From: Takakia lepidozioides
Taxonomy: Eukaryota; Streptophyta; Takakiopsida; Takakiales; Takakiaceae
Length of the DNA: 60,000 bases
NCBI GenBank assembly: GCA_030704615.1
Contig: CM060731.1
Coordinates: 22,446,001-22,506,000, forward strand
Direction of reading: 5' to 3'
The notes beneath the pieces are model-generated. The model had not been told where the DNA came from. It was given only the letters and a program-made list of their open reading frames with translations, and did not search any database. This document shows, one piece after another, positions 1 through 11,551 of the stretch (position 1 is the first letter of the stretch; each line of letters begins with the position of its first letter). A program made the position numbers and the translations under genes.

Positions 1-1705
1 ATCGCCTTCTCCCTTCACTTCTCTAATGTAAAGCACAAACTGGGGCTCGTGTGCCTGCTCCACGGCCCACTCTTTTGCTGACAGAAGGTTTATTCGCCCT
101 CCCACGGATTTGGGCGTTTCAGACACTCGTAAAACCTCGCCACCATTCCCACATGGCAGCGTGACTACTCTCTTGCGGCCATCTATGACCGCTCCGGATT
201 TGCTCAAAAAGGTCATCCCCGAAATGAGATCCACTCCATCGATCTCGCAGATGGTGAAGTTCTCGCGTCCCTCCCAACTCCCCAGTTGAAGAGGAACATC
301 AATCGCCAACCTTGTCGCCAACTGTGGTTCTCCTTTGGCAGAACGCACCTCAATAGAGGCCCCCACGTCACTTGTCGGGAGTCCCAGCTTTTGTGCCGTT
401 GCCGGTGTCATGAAGGAGTGCGACGCTCCTGTGTCCACCAACAACGACACATTAGTTCCGGATATTATCCCATCCACGAACAATAACTGACTCCCTTTTC
501 GTAAGGCGCCAGTTTCCTGATACAACTCACAAGAAAATTTGCCTACCTTGCAAGTCCTGGTGACCACCGCTTCCACCAAGCGACTGATAGTATCTTCTGA
601 CAGCTCCGTGGTCGCCCGAGTCATGTTCAATTGCCGGGGCTTCGTGCACTTCTTGGCCATGTGCCCGGGCTCCCCGCAATTGAAACACACTCCATCAAAG
701 GTCGCCTTCTATCCGCCATAAGCCGCTCCACCCGCTTTTCCTTTTGAAGCACCGGGTGCCGCCTTGACGTGTGAAGGCCCTCCCTTCGATTTCCACGTGC
801 CATTTTCGCCGCGTGGCCTATCCCATTTCTTTTCCGGTCGGAAGGAGTCACCTTCCCGCCGAATCTTCTTGTGGTTCAGCTCCGTACGACCTTGTCTTTC
901 ACCCCTAGGCACATCTGAGAAACATTCAGCCCTCTCAATAGCCTCGTTCAAAGTCTTGGGTGGTTTCTCCTCCAACTTCCGCCTGGCCCATGGGGCCAGT
1001 CCCGCCACAAAGTTGAAGACCATTTCTGGTTCTGCCATGTCCGTGACTTCGAGCAACAACACATTGAAAGCCTGGACATACCCCCGAATGTCATCTGTTT
1101 GCTTCAAATTCCTCATCTTGTCCCGGGCAAGCCAGGACGCGTTGAGGGGCACAAACTGTCTCTTCATCAATTCCTTGAACCCACTCCAATTCAAGGTTTC
1201 CGGGCCTGGACCTCGGTCGTGAAGGCGTTTTTGCCACCATTGTTGAGCATAGCCTCTCAAATAGGTGGGAGCCACTTCCACCCGATCCTCGTCACTCAAC
1301 TTGGCCGCCCGGAAGTACTGCTCTAGCTCCAAGAGCCAGGTGTTGAGTGCCTTCCGATTTCGGACGCCCTCGAAGGTGCCAGTTCCTTAGGCTTCACCTT
1401 AAACTTTGCCTTAGTGGAAGTGGCATTAGCCGCCTTCAACACGTCTTTCAACGTCCCGCCAAATTGCGCCAACAACCCTTCCCAAAAGGCTGCCGGCATG
1501 GGAGGCATCTCTTGGCTTGTCGGAGCTCTCAAGGATTCCTTGGGCTCCGACTCCTCGGATTCCTCCCGCTCTTGGGCGGCCTCGTTTCGGAAACATGCAT
1601 CGCTTCCTCAAACGGCCGCCTCAGGGACACGCCGCCCCCATCGGGCTCACCGGGATCATCATCTTTTGGGCCGTTCCGCTTTCGCTTCGGCTTGCCCGAC
1701 CCCAT
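1..1705 (-). pseudogene. Gag-protease polyprotein of family A element, broken
   Basis: The likely start is the ATG at 1705 (MGSGKPKRKR), giving a basic and acidic N-terminus. The frame then shifts near 1530 and again near 1330. The capsid-like part at 1332-709 contains typical retrotransposon gag text such as WWQKRL and LKQTDDIRGYVQAFN. A TAG at 711-709 interrupts the reading just before a CCHC zinc knuckle (CFNCGEPGHMAKKC). Further on, around 460-410, the retropepsin active site reads LLVDTGASHSFM. The reading stays open to the left edge as far as I could follow. Two frameshifts plus one stop mean that this copy cannot make a full polyprotein. The plus-strand ORFs over this stretch are shadows. 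Confidence 0.8.
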
Positions 1706-1746
1706 GATGAGGCCAATCCCAAGGACGATTGCGTACTGAACTCTAA

Positions 1747-1758
1747 GCTCTGATACCA
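1747..1758 (-). other. Primer binding site (initiator tRNA-Met type)
   Basis: The minus strand reads TGGTATCAGAGC two bases inside the LTR. This is the standard 12-nt primer site complementary to the 3' end of plant initiator tRNA-Met. It fixes element orientation and the inner LTR boundary. Confidence 0.9.
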
Positions 1759-1760
1759 AG

Positions 1761-2485
1761 TGTCGCGCACCTCACTTCGGTAAGCTCCCCTTCAAGTCAT
1801 AGTTACTCGCTTTGATGCGCGCGCTTGACTCCCAACCTGGACGCCCGGGCCAACTTGGAGCTTCGGCTGCTCACCGGGACATAACGGTCCCCCTTCGCTT
1901 CCCACTAAACCCTCCACCTAATTGGGACTAGGAGAATTCCCTTTGGTAGATGGCAGTCCGGAACAGCTCCCCACTCTTTGGTCGCTTTCCGGCTCGCTCG
2001 CTTACTCACTAGTTTTTGGTCACCAACGGGCTTGCACCGTTCTCGGGGTTACTACTCCCTATATATACTTCTGTAGCTGTCCGCGGGGGTTTCACAACCA
2101 GCCATGCCATTTTATGGCGAACCACCACGAAGACCCTCGATTCCCGGTGGTGAGTCGCGGTGAGTCTTGGCCCACTCACCGCGGCCCCAATGGACCGTGA
2201 TGAGTCCCAAGACTCCCCACGATTCCCACCTCGAGGTCTCCACCCCATGGTGAGTCCTATGCCACCCCCACTAAGTCCCGCTAAGCTACCACCACCCCTT
2301 GTGGAGCCACCCCCACCGCAACCCGGTGTGCGGGGCTCCACCTAGTGAGCGCCTCCGCCTCCTTGAGTGCCTTGGGCACTCAAGGGTGCTTCAGCCCTCG
2401 TACCTATCGCTGCTACTGCCCCCACCACAGGGGCAGCCCCTCTTGTGTCCCGACCTCCCTGCCCTCAAGGCAAAGGGCTGCGACA
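1761..2485 (-). repeat. 5' LTR of family A element (725 bp)
   Basis: In plus orientation the LTR starts TGTCGCGCACC and ends GGCTGCGACA, giving the TG...CA ends expected of an LTR with a 6-bp inverted terminus. A near-identical 728-bp copy at 10717-11444 confirms both boundaries. A TATA-like stretch (TATATATA) near 2058-2066 sits inside and is read as the element promoter on the minus strand. The outer flank begins AACCT at 2486, but the partner target-site duplication is outside the window. Confidence 0.9.
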
Positions 2486-3400
2486 AACCTGAAGAAGTTT
2501 GACAATGATAGAGCTCAAGTTTTTTTTCACCTCTTCTTCACAAACAATCCCTAATTTATTCATGATGACCTCACCTCTTTTTCATCAACATAAACCTGAA
2601 CAAGATTGACAATGATAGAGCTCAATTTTTTTCACCTCTTCTTCACAAACAAACCCTAAATAAGCATTCATGATGACCATCTGGTTTTTTTTCACCTCTT
2701 CTTCAATAACAGAAACCTGAACAAGTTTGACAATGATAGAGCTTAACTTTTTTTTTCACCTCTTCTTCACAAACAAACCCTATATAAGCATTCATGATGA
2801 CCATCTGATTTTTTTTTCACCGCTTCTTCAATAACAGAATCCTAAGCAAGTTTCACAAGGATAGCTCAATGTTTTTTTTACTTCTTCTTCACAAAGACAC
2901 CCTAAATAAGGAATCACAATGACCATGTTTTTTTTTTCACCTCATCTTCAATAACACAAACCTGAACAAAGTTCCACAATAAACCGCTCATTTTGTTACA
3001 CATCTTCTTCACAAACAAAGCCTAAATAAGCTTGAAGATGGTCATCTGTCAAATTTTCACCTCATCTACATTAATAAAAACCATTGCCTGTTTCACAATG
3101 AGTGGTCATATTTTGGGGCCTGTTCTTGCCCATCCTCATTATTTTAATCCTCTCCTTCAATATTTCATCCATCCATCATTCACCACCATGGATGAAATAC
3201 TGGAAACGTCAGATAGCTTGACAATGACCATCCAAACTTTTCTTGCCTCTTGTTCATGCAAGAATCCCTAAGTAAGATTCATGATGACTCACCCAGCCTT
3301 TTTTTTCACCTCTTCTTCAATAAGAAAACCTCAGTAAGTTTCACAATGACCATTCCATTTTTTCTATACCTCTTTTTTTAAGCGCTATAACTGCTTCTAC
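2486..3400. repeat. ~60-bp-period T-rich minisatellite
   Basis: Degenerate tandem copies with a period near 60 bp share a core like TTTTTTCACCTCTTCTTCA, followed by variants of CAAACAAACCCTAAATAAG and GACAATGATAGAGCT. Cores are seen near 2528, 2633, 2693, 2757, 2817, 2938, 2999 and 3058, and again near 3307. Alternate copies resemble each other more, hinting at a ~120-bp higher-order unit. The array abuts the family A LTR. No gene is visible. Confidence 0.8.
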
Positions 3401-3502
3401 GACAATAGGACCCTCTCTAAATAGAGGACTCGAGTATGGGGCCTGCTTCTTCCTCCACTAAACCCCTGGGCTCACGCGGCTAGGCTCACGCCGTAGCTGC
3501 AC
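3401..3502. other. Short unique spacer with GGCTCACG motifs
   Basis: About 100 bp between the minisatellite and the family B LTR. It contains CTGGGCTCACGCGGC and AGGCTCACGCCG, words that recur in the inverted-repeat DNA at 41256-42822. No coding signal is seen. Confidence 0.4.
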
Positions 3503-3975
3503 TCTAAGATGGAGTATTCCACCTGTTGCAGATGCTCTTCTGTTCGTAGGCTGGATGAAAAGCAAGGCGGTTGGTATGGCTAATTAAATGTGCCTAATGT
3601 TAGCCAAAGGCCCTTGTCTCATTCCAACAGTAGCCTAATCTGACAGGGTGGCTGCTGATGTGTGGGAGAAACTTAAAGAAATCCTGACAGCCAATAAGAG
3701 GCCACCATTTGCCATTCCAGATTAGCCCTTTCCTTAATATAAAAAGCAGCTGGCTTATGCCAAACGCAGGATGTTTTGTGTGATGATAATAGTGTACGTG
3801 GATGAGCCTGGTGTTTGGATGTGTTGCACTTGATGCCCCTGCATGTGATTTGATTGCGAGGCTCCTCTAGCAAGAGATCCTTCCTATTTAGCTTGGCGTG
3901 CTTTACTGGCTAACTTCCCCGCTTCAGTGCCCGAACTCGTAGAGGATAAGGGAATATCCCCCGGGTAGAGAAATT
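3503..3975 (+). repeat. 5' LTR of family B element (~473 bp)
   Basis: It aligns with the 3' LTR from TAAGATGGAGTATTCC to GGGTAGAGAAATT. It keeps the uninterrupted site AAGAGATCCTTCCTATTTAG near 3870-3890, which is exactly where the 3' copy carries a solo LTR. The following TGGTGGAGATGG (3976 on) sits where a primer binding site should be; I could not assign the tRNA. Confidence 0.85.
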
Positions 3976-4201
3976 TGGTGGAGATGGGGGGCACTTTTGC
4001 ATTGTAATCTGATGGCTCGGGTGTTCTAGTGATGATAACCTAGGGTCGGTGTGGCTATGGTGCAACGACGGCAGTATGGGATATCTAGGAAAATGGCGGC
4101 TCAATCCACCCTGCGCAATCATTTATTCCACCCTGTGTATGTTGTTGCTGCTAGTTTTGTGTCTTCCTACCTTGTGAGTGAACACTGTGTACGCAGCGGC
4201 C

Positions 4202-5717
4202 ATGGCATCCAGTTCGAGTAATGCTGCTTCCTTTGAGGTTGAAGACGATTCGTTTGAAGCTGTTTTTCTGGTTATTATACGTGATCTAGCGTCGCCTGAT
4301 GTGCTTAAGCCATACGAAGGAGAACCACCTGTGAGAGGGGATGCAGAGATCCCGCTTGATGTTCCCTCTGATTACTGGATAGAAAAATTTGAGCAGACTG
4401 CTATAGATGAAGGTCGCAAATACGTGCATTCTGAAGGCGAGAAGCGCGAACAGCGTCGCAACATCACTAAAGCCAAGCAGGGTGCTTTTGCTGGCAGATT
4501 ATTGCATGGCATTTACAGGGAGAGGCAGTCTATCTCAATCACAACCACCGCTTCATTTCTTCCTACATTTTAGAGAATCAAACCAGTAAGATGGGAGAGG
4601 TAAAGGATGCTTCTGAACGAATTTTTGAAGCCAGTGAGCCTAGTACTGAGTTCACTGCGGGTGGGACGAGATTGCCGGGTCCTGAAACTCAGCTGAGTGT
4701 GGCCACATCTCATGTTGAGCAACAAACAAGTGAACCAGAGCTTGATGATTTGTGCCATGCGATGCGTCTTATTTCTGACTGTCCTGCTTTGTTGGAATTA
4801 CTCCTTGCTAAACGTACTCAGAATGTAGTTGTGCTTGCAAGATCCCATGAGACCCGCATGACGAAGCAACCTTATCCGGAATACAAGGTGGGGCAAAACT
4901 TTGATAATTTTCTCACCTTTTTTGAGATGAGTGTGAAGATGAATGCAGTCCCACCTACTTTTGTCACAAATGCATTTCGTTTTTGTCTCAAGGGAGAGGC
5001 CCAAGAACTCTTTGAGCCACTATCAAAGATCTGGGGGATGTGCCATGGTCTGAAGCTAAAGGTTTGGCTGAACAATTATTTCACGAAGAAAAGTTGCCTG
5101 ATTACTGTGTACCTAAGAGACGATATAAGGAAGGGGAAATTATACATAAGTACTATACTGATATACGTACGGTTGTGTGTAAGACTGTTCCTGTTCTCTC
5201 GGAAAGGCCATTGGCCATTAAACTAGGCTTCATCCGAGGACTGCCTCCTGCAGAGCAAGTATATCTGCAACGAAACAAGTACTCCACCGAAAAAGAAATG
5301 GTTCAATAAATTGAAGAACGCTTGCGCACTAAAGCAGCTAAACGGGGAGTTGTACCCAAAATTCAACCTACTCACATGATGAGTGATGCTTCAGAACTGG
5401 TTATGAGCACTAACTAGGGAGAAGCCCTAGAGCTTCTTCTTGCAGTGGTACGAGATGTGCAGGAAACGGTCATACTTGAATTACAAGCCTTTAAGGCTGA
5501 TGCTCGTTGGCAAGCCCCATCAAATTCCAACCAGAGTGGTGGCAACAGGGGACGTACTAATACTGGTGCTGGTTATCAAAGTCATGCAACATGTTATATT
5601 TGCAAAGGCAAGAATCATGTCACCAGATTTTGTCCTTACCAGGCTGATTTTCCAGGTATGATTGAAAACTTTGAGAGGGAAAAAGAAAAGAAGGGTAAGG
5701 CTCGTTTAAAAGAATAG
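4202..5717 (+). pseudogene. Gag of family B element, broken
   Basis: The first good ATG is at 4202 (MASSSSNAASFEVEDD). Reading passes a stop near 4571 and continues from 4591, shifts frame near 5030, and then meets stops near 5307 and 5415 before ending in a CCHC knuckle (CYICKGKNHVTRFC, near 5596-5637) and a lysine-rich tail. The middle part resembles a capsid (VGQNFDNFLTFFEMSV, FCLKGEAQELF, LGFIRGLPP). It is therefore a relic; the functional gag would have been one frame of roughly 500 residues. Confidence 0.75.
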
Positions 5718-5803
5718 GGTCACCTGCGAATGAAGGGACAAGTGGTCGTGGAGTTAAACCTTCTGAACCCCTAACTACTATTCTTGTTTCTGACACTTTC
5801 AAA

Positions 5804-6445
5804 TTGCTACATACTGAAGTGCTTAAACCCAGGAAGAAGCTGCGTATACACCCAATACTTACTCAATGTCATGTAGGCCATTTGTCTTTTTCCTGCATAG
5901 TTGACACTGGATGCACGGTTTCTGCTATTCCATTACATGTAGTTCAGGTGTTGGTTTTGAAACTAGTACCTGCCAAAGGGCTGGAAGTTACTATAGCTGA
6001 TGGCACCAAGTATGAGCCTTTAGGGCTTGTAACCTTTCCCATTGGAATAGCTGGACAGGTGGTCACGGTGACTGGTATTGTCACTATGGGAGAGCAATTT
6101 CTAATTGGCTTGGATTGGATGAGGGAAGCCAGGGCAGAAATCAACTTACACACTAATGTCATGACCTTGAGCAATGGCAATGGTACCAGGCATACTGTCA
6201 ATCTGAACTCTGTCCCTATCATGGTTGGGAGTTCCACTCGACATCTTATTCAGATGAAGGTTGTTGCTCAAGAGGTTCGCCAAAGAGCTGGTAATTCATA
6301 CAACTGGACCAGATTCTTTAATTTTAATAGTGAATCAACCACTACCCTCCTCCAATGGCATTTGCCTGAACCAGGTAAGAAGACTGGAGCCCCTCTTCCT
6401 GTTTCCAGCAATTCAGTACTTTTGAGGGCTCCTCACGATATTTGA
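5804..6445 (+). pseudogene. Aspartic protease region of family B pol
   Basis: The reading frame contains the retropepsin active site IVDTGCTVSAIP and the second conserved segment FLIGLDWMREARAEI, typical of Gypsy proteases. It ends at 6445, and the reverse transcriptase lies in a different frame from 6447, so a small indel separates them. In an intact element this would be one pol (or gag-pol) frame releasing protease by self-cleavage. Confidence 0.8.
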
Positions 6446-6446
6446 T

Positions 6447-8219
6447 TTGCCTGCAATGTCCCAAATCTTGGCCCCCACTGGCCTGGCTTTTATTTGTCCT
6501 AAGGACATGTATATGGAAATCGAAGGCTGGAAGAAGTTGTCTTTGCAGAAATACTGTTTGGTGGCGTCTGGGGTTTTGGACAGAGGGTACCGAGGAGAAA
6601 TCAAATTACTCCTTGCTAATCCTGAGCGTATGATGGTCAAAATCAAGAAAGGTCAGGTTATGGCTCGACTCACTGCCTTGCCCTTGACTACGATTCAATC
6701 TGTAGAGGCTGCTCTCAATTTTCATGACATTGGTCTTATAGATAGCCCTATGGACAGACTTGTTGCCATGACCAACATTGTTGCAGTCAGTGATGACACT
6801 ATTCTCACCTCAGAACAAGAGGAGCACTTTGCCCAAGTGCTGGCAGAAATCCAGGTGGGTGATATAACCAAGGTTCAACTGGCTAAATTGCATGCTTTGA
6901 TCCGTAGGAACTTGTCTGTGTTCAGTCAAGGGTCTCATGATCTTGGTAGAACCAATGTTTTGAATAACGAGATTATCACTGATGGGCATCCAGTCAAGCA
7001 ATATGCCTATCGTGATTCTGTCCGTGAGAGGGCAGTGGTTCAGGATGAGATTAAGAAAATGTTGAATGCTGGTGTCATCCGCCCCTCTGTGTCACCTTGG
7101 GCCAGCCCGATTGTGTTGGTAGCCAAAAAAGATGGTTCCACTAGGTTTTGTGTCGACTTCAGACGGCTCAATTCCATGACTAAGAAAGATGTGTACCCTT
7201 TACCAAGAATTAATGAGACCCTGGATCAGCTTAGTGGTGCCACCATTTTCTCTTCACTTGACCTAGCTTCTGGCTTTTGGCAAGTCCCTCTAACAGAAGC
7301 ATCTAAAGAGAAAATTGCTGCTTTTACATACAGATATGGCATGTATCAATACGAGACCTTGCCATTCGGACTCTGCAATGCCACGGCAACGTTCCAAAGA
7401 CTTATGGATGTAGTCCTTGGCAATCTGAGATGGGAATGTGCATTAGTCTACATCGACGACATTAATGTTTATTTTGCTACTTTCGATTCTCACCTCATTG
7501 ACCTGCAGCGTGTGTTATGTCGTCTCAAAGCTGCAGGTCTCAAGGTTAAAGCCAAAAAATGCGATTTTTGCATGGCAGAGCTCAAATTTCTTGGCCACAT
7601 CCTTTGTGGGGAAGGCATCAAACTTGATGTTAGCAAAATCCAGGCAGTATGGGACTTCCCTGTTCCCCGTGACAAGCATTGTGTCCGTGCCTTCCTTGGC
7701 CTTGCCTCCTATTATAGATGTTTTATCCTCCATTTTGCTAACATGGCTGGTCCCTTGTTCAGGCTTCTATGCAAGGATGTTCGCTTTCACTGGGGCATAC
7801 CTGAGACCAAGGCCTTTGAACAACTGAAAATAGCCCTCACAACTGCTCAAGTGCTGGTTTTTCCAGACTTCTCTCTCCCCTTTCTTTTGCAAACAGATGC
7901 CAGTGACATGGCTGTTTTTGCAATTCTCAGCCAAGTGCGAGATGGTAGAGAACATGTTGTTGCTTACGCATCTAGGCGGCTTGATAAACATGAAAAAAAT
8001 TATAGTATTACTGACAAGGAGGGGTTGGCCGTCATTTTTGGTGTAAAACACTTCAGACAGTACCTGCATGGTTGTTATTTCACCGTGGAGACAGATCACC
8101 TACCTCTCAAAGCCCTTAAAACTCCTCGTGAATTGTCCGGCAGACTTGCTATATGGTCTTTACTTCTACAGGGCTTTGAATTTGACATTGTTTACAAGTT
8201 CATCCCAGGCATGATGTAA
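6447..8219 (+). pseudogene. Reverse transcriptase and RNase H of family B pol
   Basis: A long open stretch of 590 codons covers the whole RT and RNase H. Visible RT motifs are SPWASPIVLVAKKDGSTRFC, SSLDLASGFWQV, LPFGLCNATATFQRLMD, the catalytic VYIDDI, and AELKFLGHI. RNase H follows with LLQTDASDMA, the glutamate in DKEGLAVIF, and VETDHLPLKAL. It terminates at 8219 (IPGMM then stop), where an intact element would continue into integrase. The stretch is well preserved compared with the gag, so pol was probably the last part to decay. Confidence 0.88.
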
Positions 8220-8231
8220 CCGGTAGTCTCT

Positions 8232-9962
8232 TTGCAATCTTTAGCTGACCACATGAAGCAAAACTTTACTCGGGGAGAAACCAAAATCCATGTTCCTTAT
8301 ACGACCCTAGATGACTTGGTTCGCATGCAAAATCCTGATCGTTTGCTGCCTGATTCACATCCACGTGCATCCTTTTTGAGCTTGATGGATGAGTTCTCCT
8401 ATGCCCTTACACCTGTTGGGGATCTCATCACTTTTGATGTTCATTAAGATGGTCACTTTGGTACTTGCATGTCTGGACTGGTCCACGTTTGCTTGATCAA
8501 TGCTGCCTGTTTACTACAGCAGTACCTTCTTCTTCTTCATGGCCATGTGTTTCTTATTGTTACTTCCCTTAGGACCTGTACTTCATGCCCAGTCTACCAT
8601 CATAGGTAAGCCTGATTCAGATGCGATGCAGGGTTCGAAGACCACAGGGGCAGACACTTCTGATTACAAGCTATTAACCCACTGTTTCTTTGGCTCTGTG
8701 CATGATAGGCATGGATGACTCCCTGTTCGCAGCCCTTCTCCACAAGTGCAAGGCCGACACACAACTCCCAGGTATTTCCAAGACACTTCAAAGGCAAGTT
8801 AACTATCACCTTCCCTGTCATGTGGAACGTGAAGGTAAATTGTTGAAGAACATTGTCTTGGATGGCCTTATCAAAACCGTGGAGGTTCCTAATAGGAGCT
8901 CAATTCCAGAGTTGCTTGAATTATATCATGCCTCCCCTTTTGCTGGTCACCTTGGTGTGACAAAAACTGTTAAGCGTTTGCAAGAACTGTATACCTAGAA
9001 GGGTATGCATCAGGACGTTGCCTCATTTGTTTCTAAGTGCGTTGAATGTCATGCCAAGACATTGCTTCCTCGGGCTCGCGCTTCATTACCCATGCAGCCT
9101 ATACCTGTCACTGGCCTCTTTGACAGGGTGGGCTTAGATCTTGTGGGACCTCTTAAACTCACCGAGAAGGGTCACTCCTACATAGCCGTGGCCACTGACT
9201 ACTTCTCTAAATGGGTTGAGTTCCAACTTTTGGTCGCGAAAGATGCAGATTCAGTCGCACAGTTTTTCTTTGATGAAATCATTCTAAGGCACACATGTCC
9301 TCTTGAGATACTTACAGATCAGGGTACCGAGTTCTGCAATCATCTGATGCAGATGATATGCTTCAATCTTGGGGTAAAACACCGCACCACGACGCCTTAT
9401 CATCCCCAGTGCAACGGTCTGACTGAGCGATTCAATAAGACCATGTGTTCCATGTTGGAGAAGAATGGTTCTCTGTTGGGTGATTGGGATGTAGCTCTTC
9501 TAGTTTTGATTTTTGCTTATAGGACATCCTTTCATGCAAGTACCGGGTATACACCCTTTGAGCTAGTATATGGCAGACTTGCTCGCAGCCTTTTACATGA
9601 CACTCCGCTGATTCCAGTCACTAGTACTGACCCCATTGATTGGGATTTATTCTTGGTTGAGATGACTGCTAAAGCAAAAGCTCCAATCTTCTGCCAAAAC
9701 TAACATAGCCAAGGCCCAGACAATTCAGGCTCGCAATTATAACCGGCGTGTGTGCTATTCTAAAGAATTTCTGCAGGGTCAATTTGTGTGTGTGCGGCTC
9801 CAGCAAGGGAAAATCATTTCCAAGAATTCCAAGCGTATCGAGGGCCCCTATCTTATTGCGGAAGTCTTGCGGGGCAGACAATTTAAGCTGCTCCCTCAAC
9901 ATCCCTCTGTCCTCCTCTTTCCCACACTGTCCATCTTGATTATCTTGTGCATTGCAAATTAG
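8232..9962 (+). pseudogene. Integrase region of family B pol
   Basis: After a short piece (8232-8447) the integrase runs from about 8690. The zinc-binding HHCC segment includes ELYHASPFAGHLGVTKT and CVECHAK. The DDE core has GLDLVGP, LTDQGTEF and the glutamate in GLTERFNKT. A stop after ELYT (near 8996) and a frameshift near 9700 break it. The C-terminal part has a GPY/F-like motif (KRIEGPYLIAEV). I see no chromodomain and no PHD finger here, unlike family C. Confidence 0.85.
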
Positions 9963-10326
9963 TTTTTGATCTCACTTGTATTATTGTAGAGGGCTGTCGT
10001 GTTGTTCTTACCCCTGGCCGTGCTGCATGAGTGCAGATCATAAGTTCCTATTTTTTGCTTTTAAAACTTGGCTATGTGCAGTGGTGGAGCTGCATCAGTT
10101 TGTTGTGGCTTGGCTTGACTTCACCAGCTAGCTTTAGTGTTTTTTTTTACATCTGATTGTGAGAGACGATGAGAGCTAAGGAACTGCTCTTATGAGCTTG
10201 CATCAATTGTATGGTTTGGGGTTTTTCCTGTTGGGGGTTTTGTCCTTCACCGCTCGCGCCTTGCATTGGTAAAATTTCCGAAGCTCGCTGGAGCTCACTC
10301 CTCCTGGCATGGGCGGGTCTTACATA
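9963..10326 (+). other. 3' untranslated part of family B element
   Basis: About 360 bp between integrase and the 3' LTR with no reading frame. A palindrome CTTACATATGTAAG straddles the LTR start near 10322-10332. No clear polypurine tract was recognised next to the LTR. Confidence 0.6.
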
Positions 10327-11551
10327 TGTAAGATGGAGTATTCCACCTGTTGCAGATGCTCTTCTGTTCGTAGGTTGGATGAAAAGCAAGGCGGTTGGTA
10401 TGGCTAATTAAATGTGCCTAATGTTAGCCAAAGGCCCTTGTCTCATTCCAACAGTAACCTCATCTGACGAGGTGGCTGCTGATGTGTGGGAGAAACTTAA
10501 AGAAATCCTAACAGCCAACAAGAGGCCACCATTTGCCATTCCAGATTAGCCCTTTCCTTTAATATAAAAAGTGGCTGGCTTATGCCAAACGCAAGATGTT
10601 TTGTGTGATGATAACAATGTACCTGGATGAGCCTGGTGTTTGGATGTGTTGCACTTGATGCCCCTGAATGTGATTTGATTGGCCCAGCTGTGAGGCTCCT
10701 CTAGCAAGAGATCCTTTGTCGCGCACCTCACTTCGGTAAGCTCCCCCCTCAAGTCATAGTTACTTGCTTTGATGCGCGCGCCTGACTCCCAACCTGGCCG
10801 CCGGGCCAACTTGGAGCTTCGGCTGCTCACCGGGACATAACGGTCCCCCTTTGTTCTCCCAAAGAACCCTCCACCGATTTGGAACTAGCGGGAATTCCCT
10901 TTGGTAGTTGGCAGTCCGGAACAACTCCCCACTCTTTGGTCGCTTTCCGGCTCGCTCGCTTACTCACTAGTTTTTGGTCACCAACGGGCTTGCACCGTTC
11001 TCGGGGATACTACTCCCTATATATACTTCTGTAGCTGTCCGCGGGGGTTTCACAACCAGCCATGCCATTTTATGACGAACCACCACGAAAACCCTCGACT
11101 CCCGGTGATGAGTCGCGGTGAGTCTTGGCCCACTCACCACGGCCCCTATGGACCGTGATGAGTCCCAAGACTCCCCACGATTCCCACCACGAGGTCTCCG
11201 CCCCCATGGTGAGTCCTATGCCACCCCCACTAAGTCCCGCTAAGCTACCACCACCCCTTGTGGAGCCACCCCCACCGCAACCCGGTGTGCGGGGCTCCAC
11301 CTAGTGAGCGCCTCCGCCTCCTTGAGTGCCTTGGGCACTCAAGGGTGCTTCAGCTCCCCATACCTATCGCTGCTGCTGCCCCCACCACAGGGGCAGCCCC
11401 TCATGTGTCCCGACCCCCTGCCCTCAAGGCAAAGGGCCGCGACATCCTTCCTATTTAGCTTGGCGTGCTTTACTGGCTAACTTCCGCGCTTCAGCGCCCG
11501 AACTCGTAGAAGATAAGGGAATATCCCCCGGGTAGAGAAATTGGTCTTACA
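10327..11551 (+). repeat. 3' LTR of family B element, split by nested solo LTR
   Basis: Two LTR halves (10327-10716 and 11445-11551) bracket a family A solo LTR. Removing the insertion and one copy of TCCTT gives about 492 bp, matching the 5' LTR apart from small indels. The ends read TGTAAGATGG and GGTCTTACA, an inverted terminus. Confidence 0.9.
10717..11444 (-). repeat. Solo LTR of family A nested in family B LTR
   Basis: 728 bp nearly identical to 1761-2485 and in the same orientation, with ends TGTCGC and GCGACA. It is flanked by the 5-bp target duplication TCCTT (10712-10716 and 11445-11449). The uninterrupted host site is present in the 5' LTR of family B. This is the footprint of a family A insertion reduced to one LTR by LTR-LTR recombination. 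Confidence 0.93.

Larger units (their letters stand above)
1..2485 (-). mobile_element. Ty3/Gypsy LTR retrotransposon, family A, 5' portion (gag, protease, 5' LTR)
   Basis: Read on the minus strand, the order is 5' LTR (2485-1761), tRNA primer site (1758-1747), gag (from 1705), CCHC knuckle and aspartic protease, running off the left edge before reverse transcriptase. The LTR has matching ends TGTCGC/GCGACA in plus orientation and a primer site complementary to plant initiator tRNA-Met. The coding part carries frameshifts and a stop, so this copy is not autonomous. A solo LTR of the same family lies at 10717-11444. Assignment to Gypsy rather than Copia rests on the gag and protease style, because integrase and reverse transcriptase order is outside the window. 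Confidence 0.85.
3503..11551 (+). mobile_element. Ty3/Gypsy LTR retrotransposon, family B, decayed full-length copy
   Basis: Two similar LTRs (3503-3975 and 10327-11551, the latter split by a nested solo LTR) flank gag, protease, RT/RNase H and integrase on the plus strand. Integrase follows RNase H, which is the Gypsy order. Several in-frame stops and frameshifts disable it. The 3' LTR has ends TGTAAGA...TCTTACA. The 5' LTR begins with TC instead of TG and appears to lack the last ~9 bp, so its ends are slightly eroded. I found no convincing target-site duplication (TGCAC on the left, GGCTG on the right). Confidence 0.88.

Noticed and set aside
764-1222. Plus-strand frame of 152 codons over family A gag
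   Set aside because: Shadow of the minus-strand gag, which carries recognisable capsid text and leads into a CCHC knuckle.
8690-9962. Chromodomain or PHD finger in family B integrase
   Set aside because: Only a GPY/F-like motif was seen before the frame ends; no aromatic-cage chromodomain text and no C4HC3 pattern.
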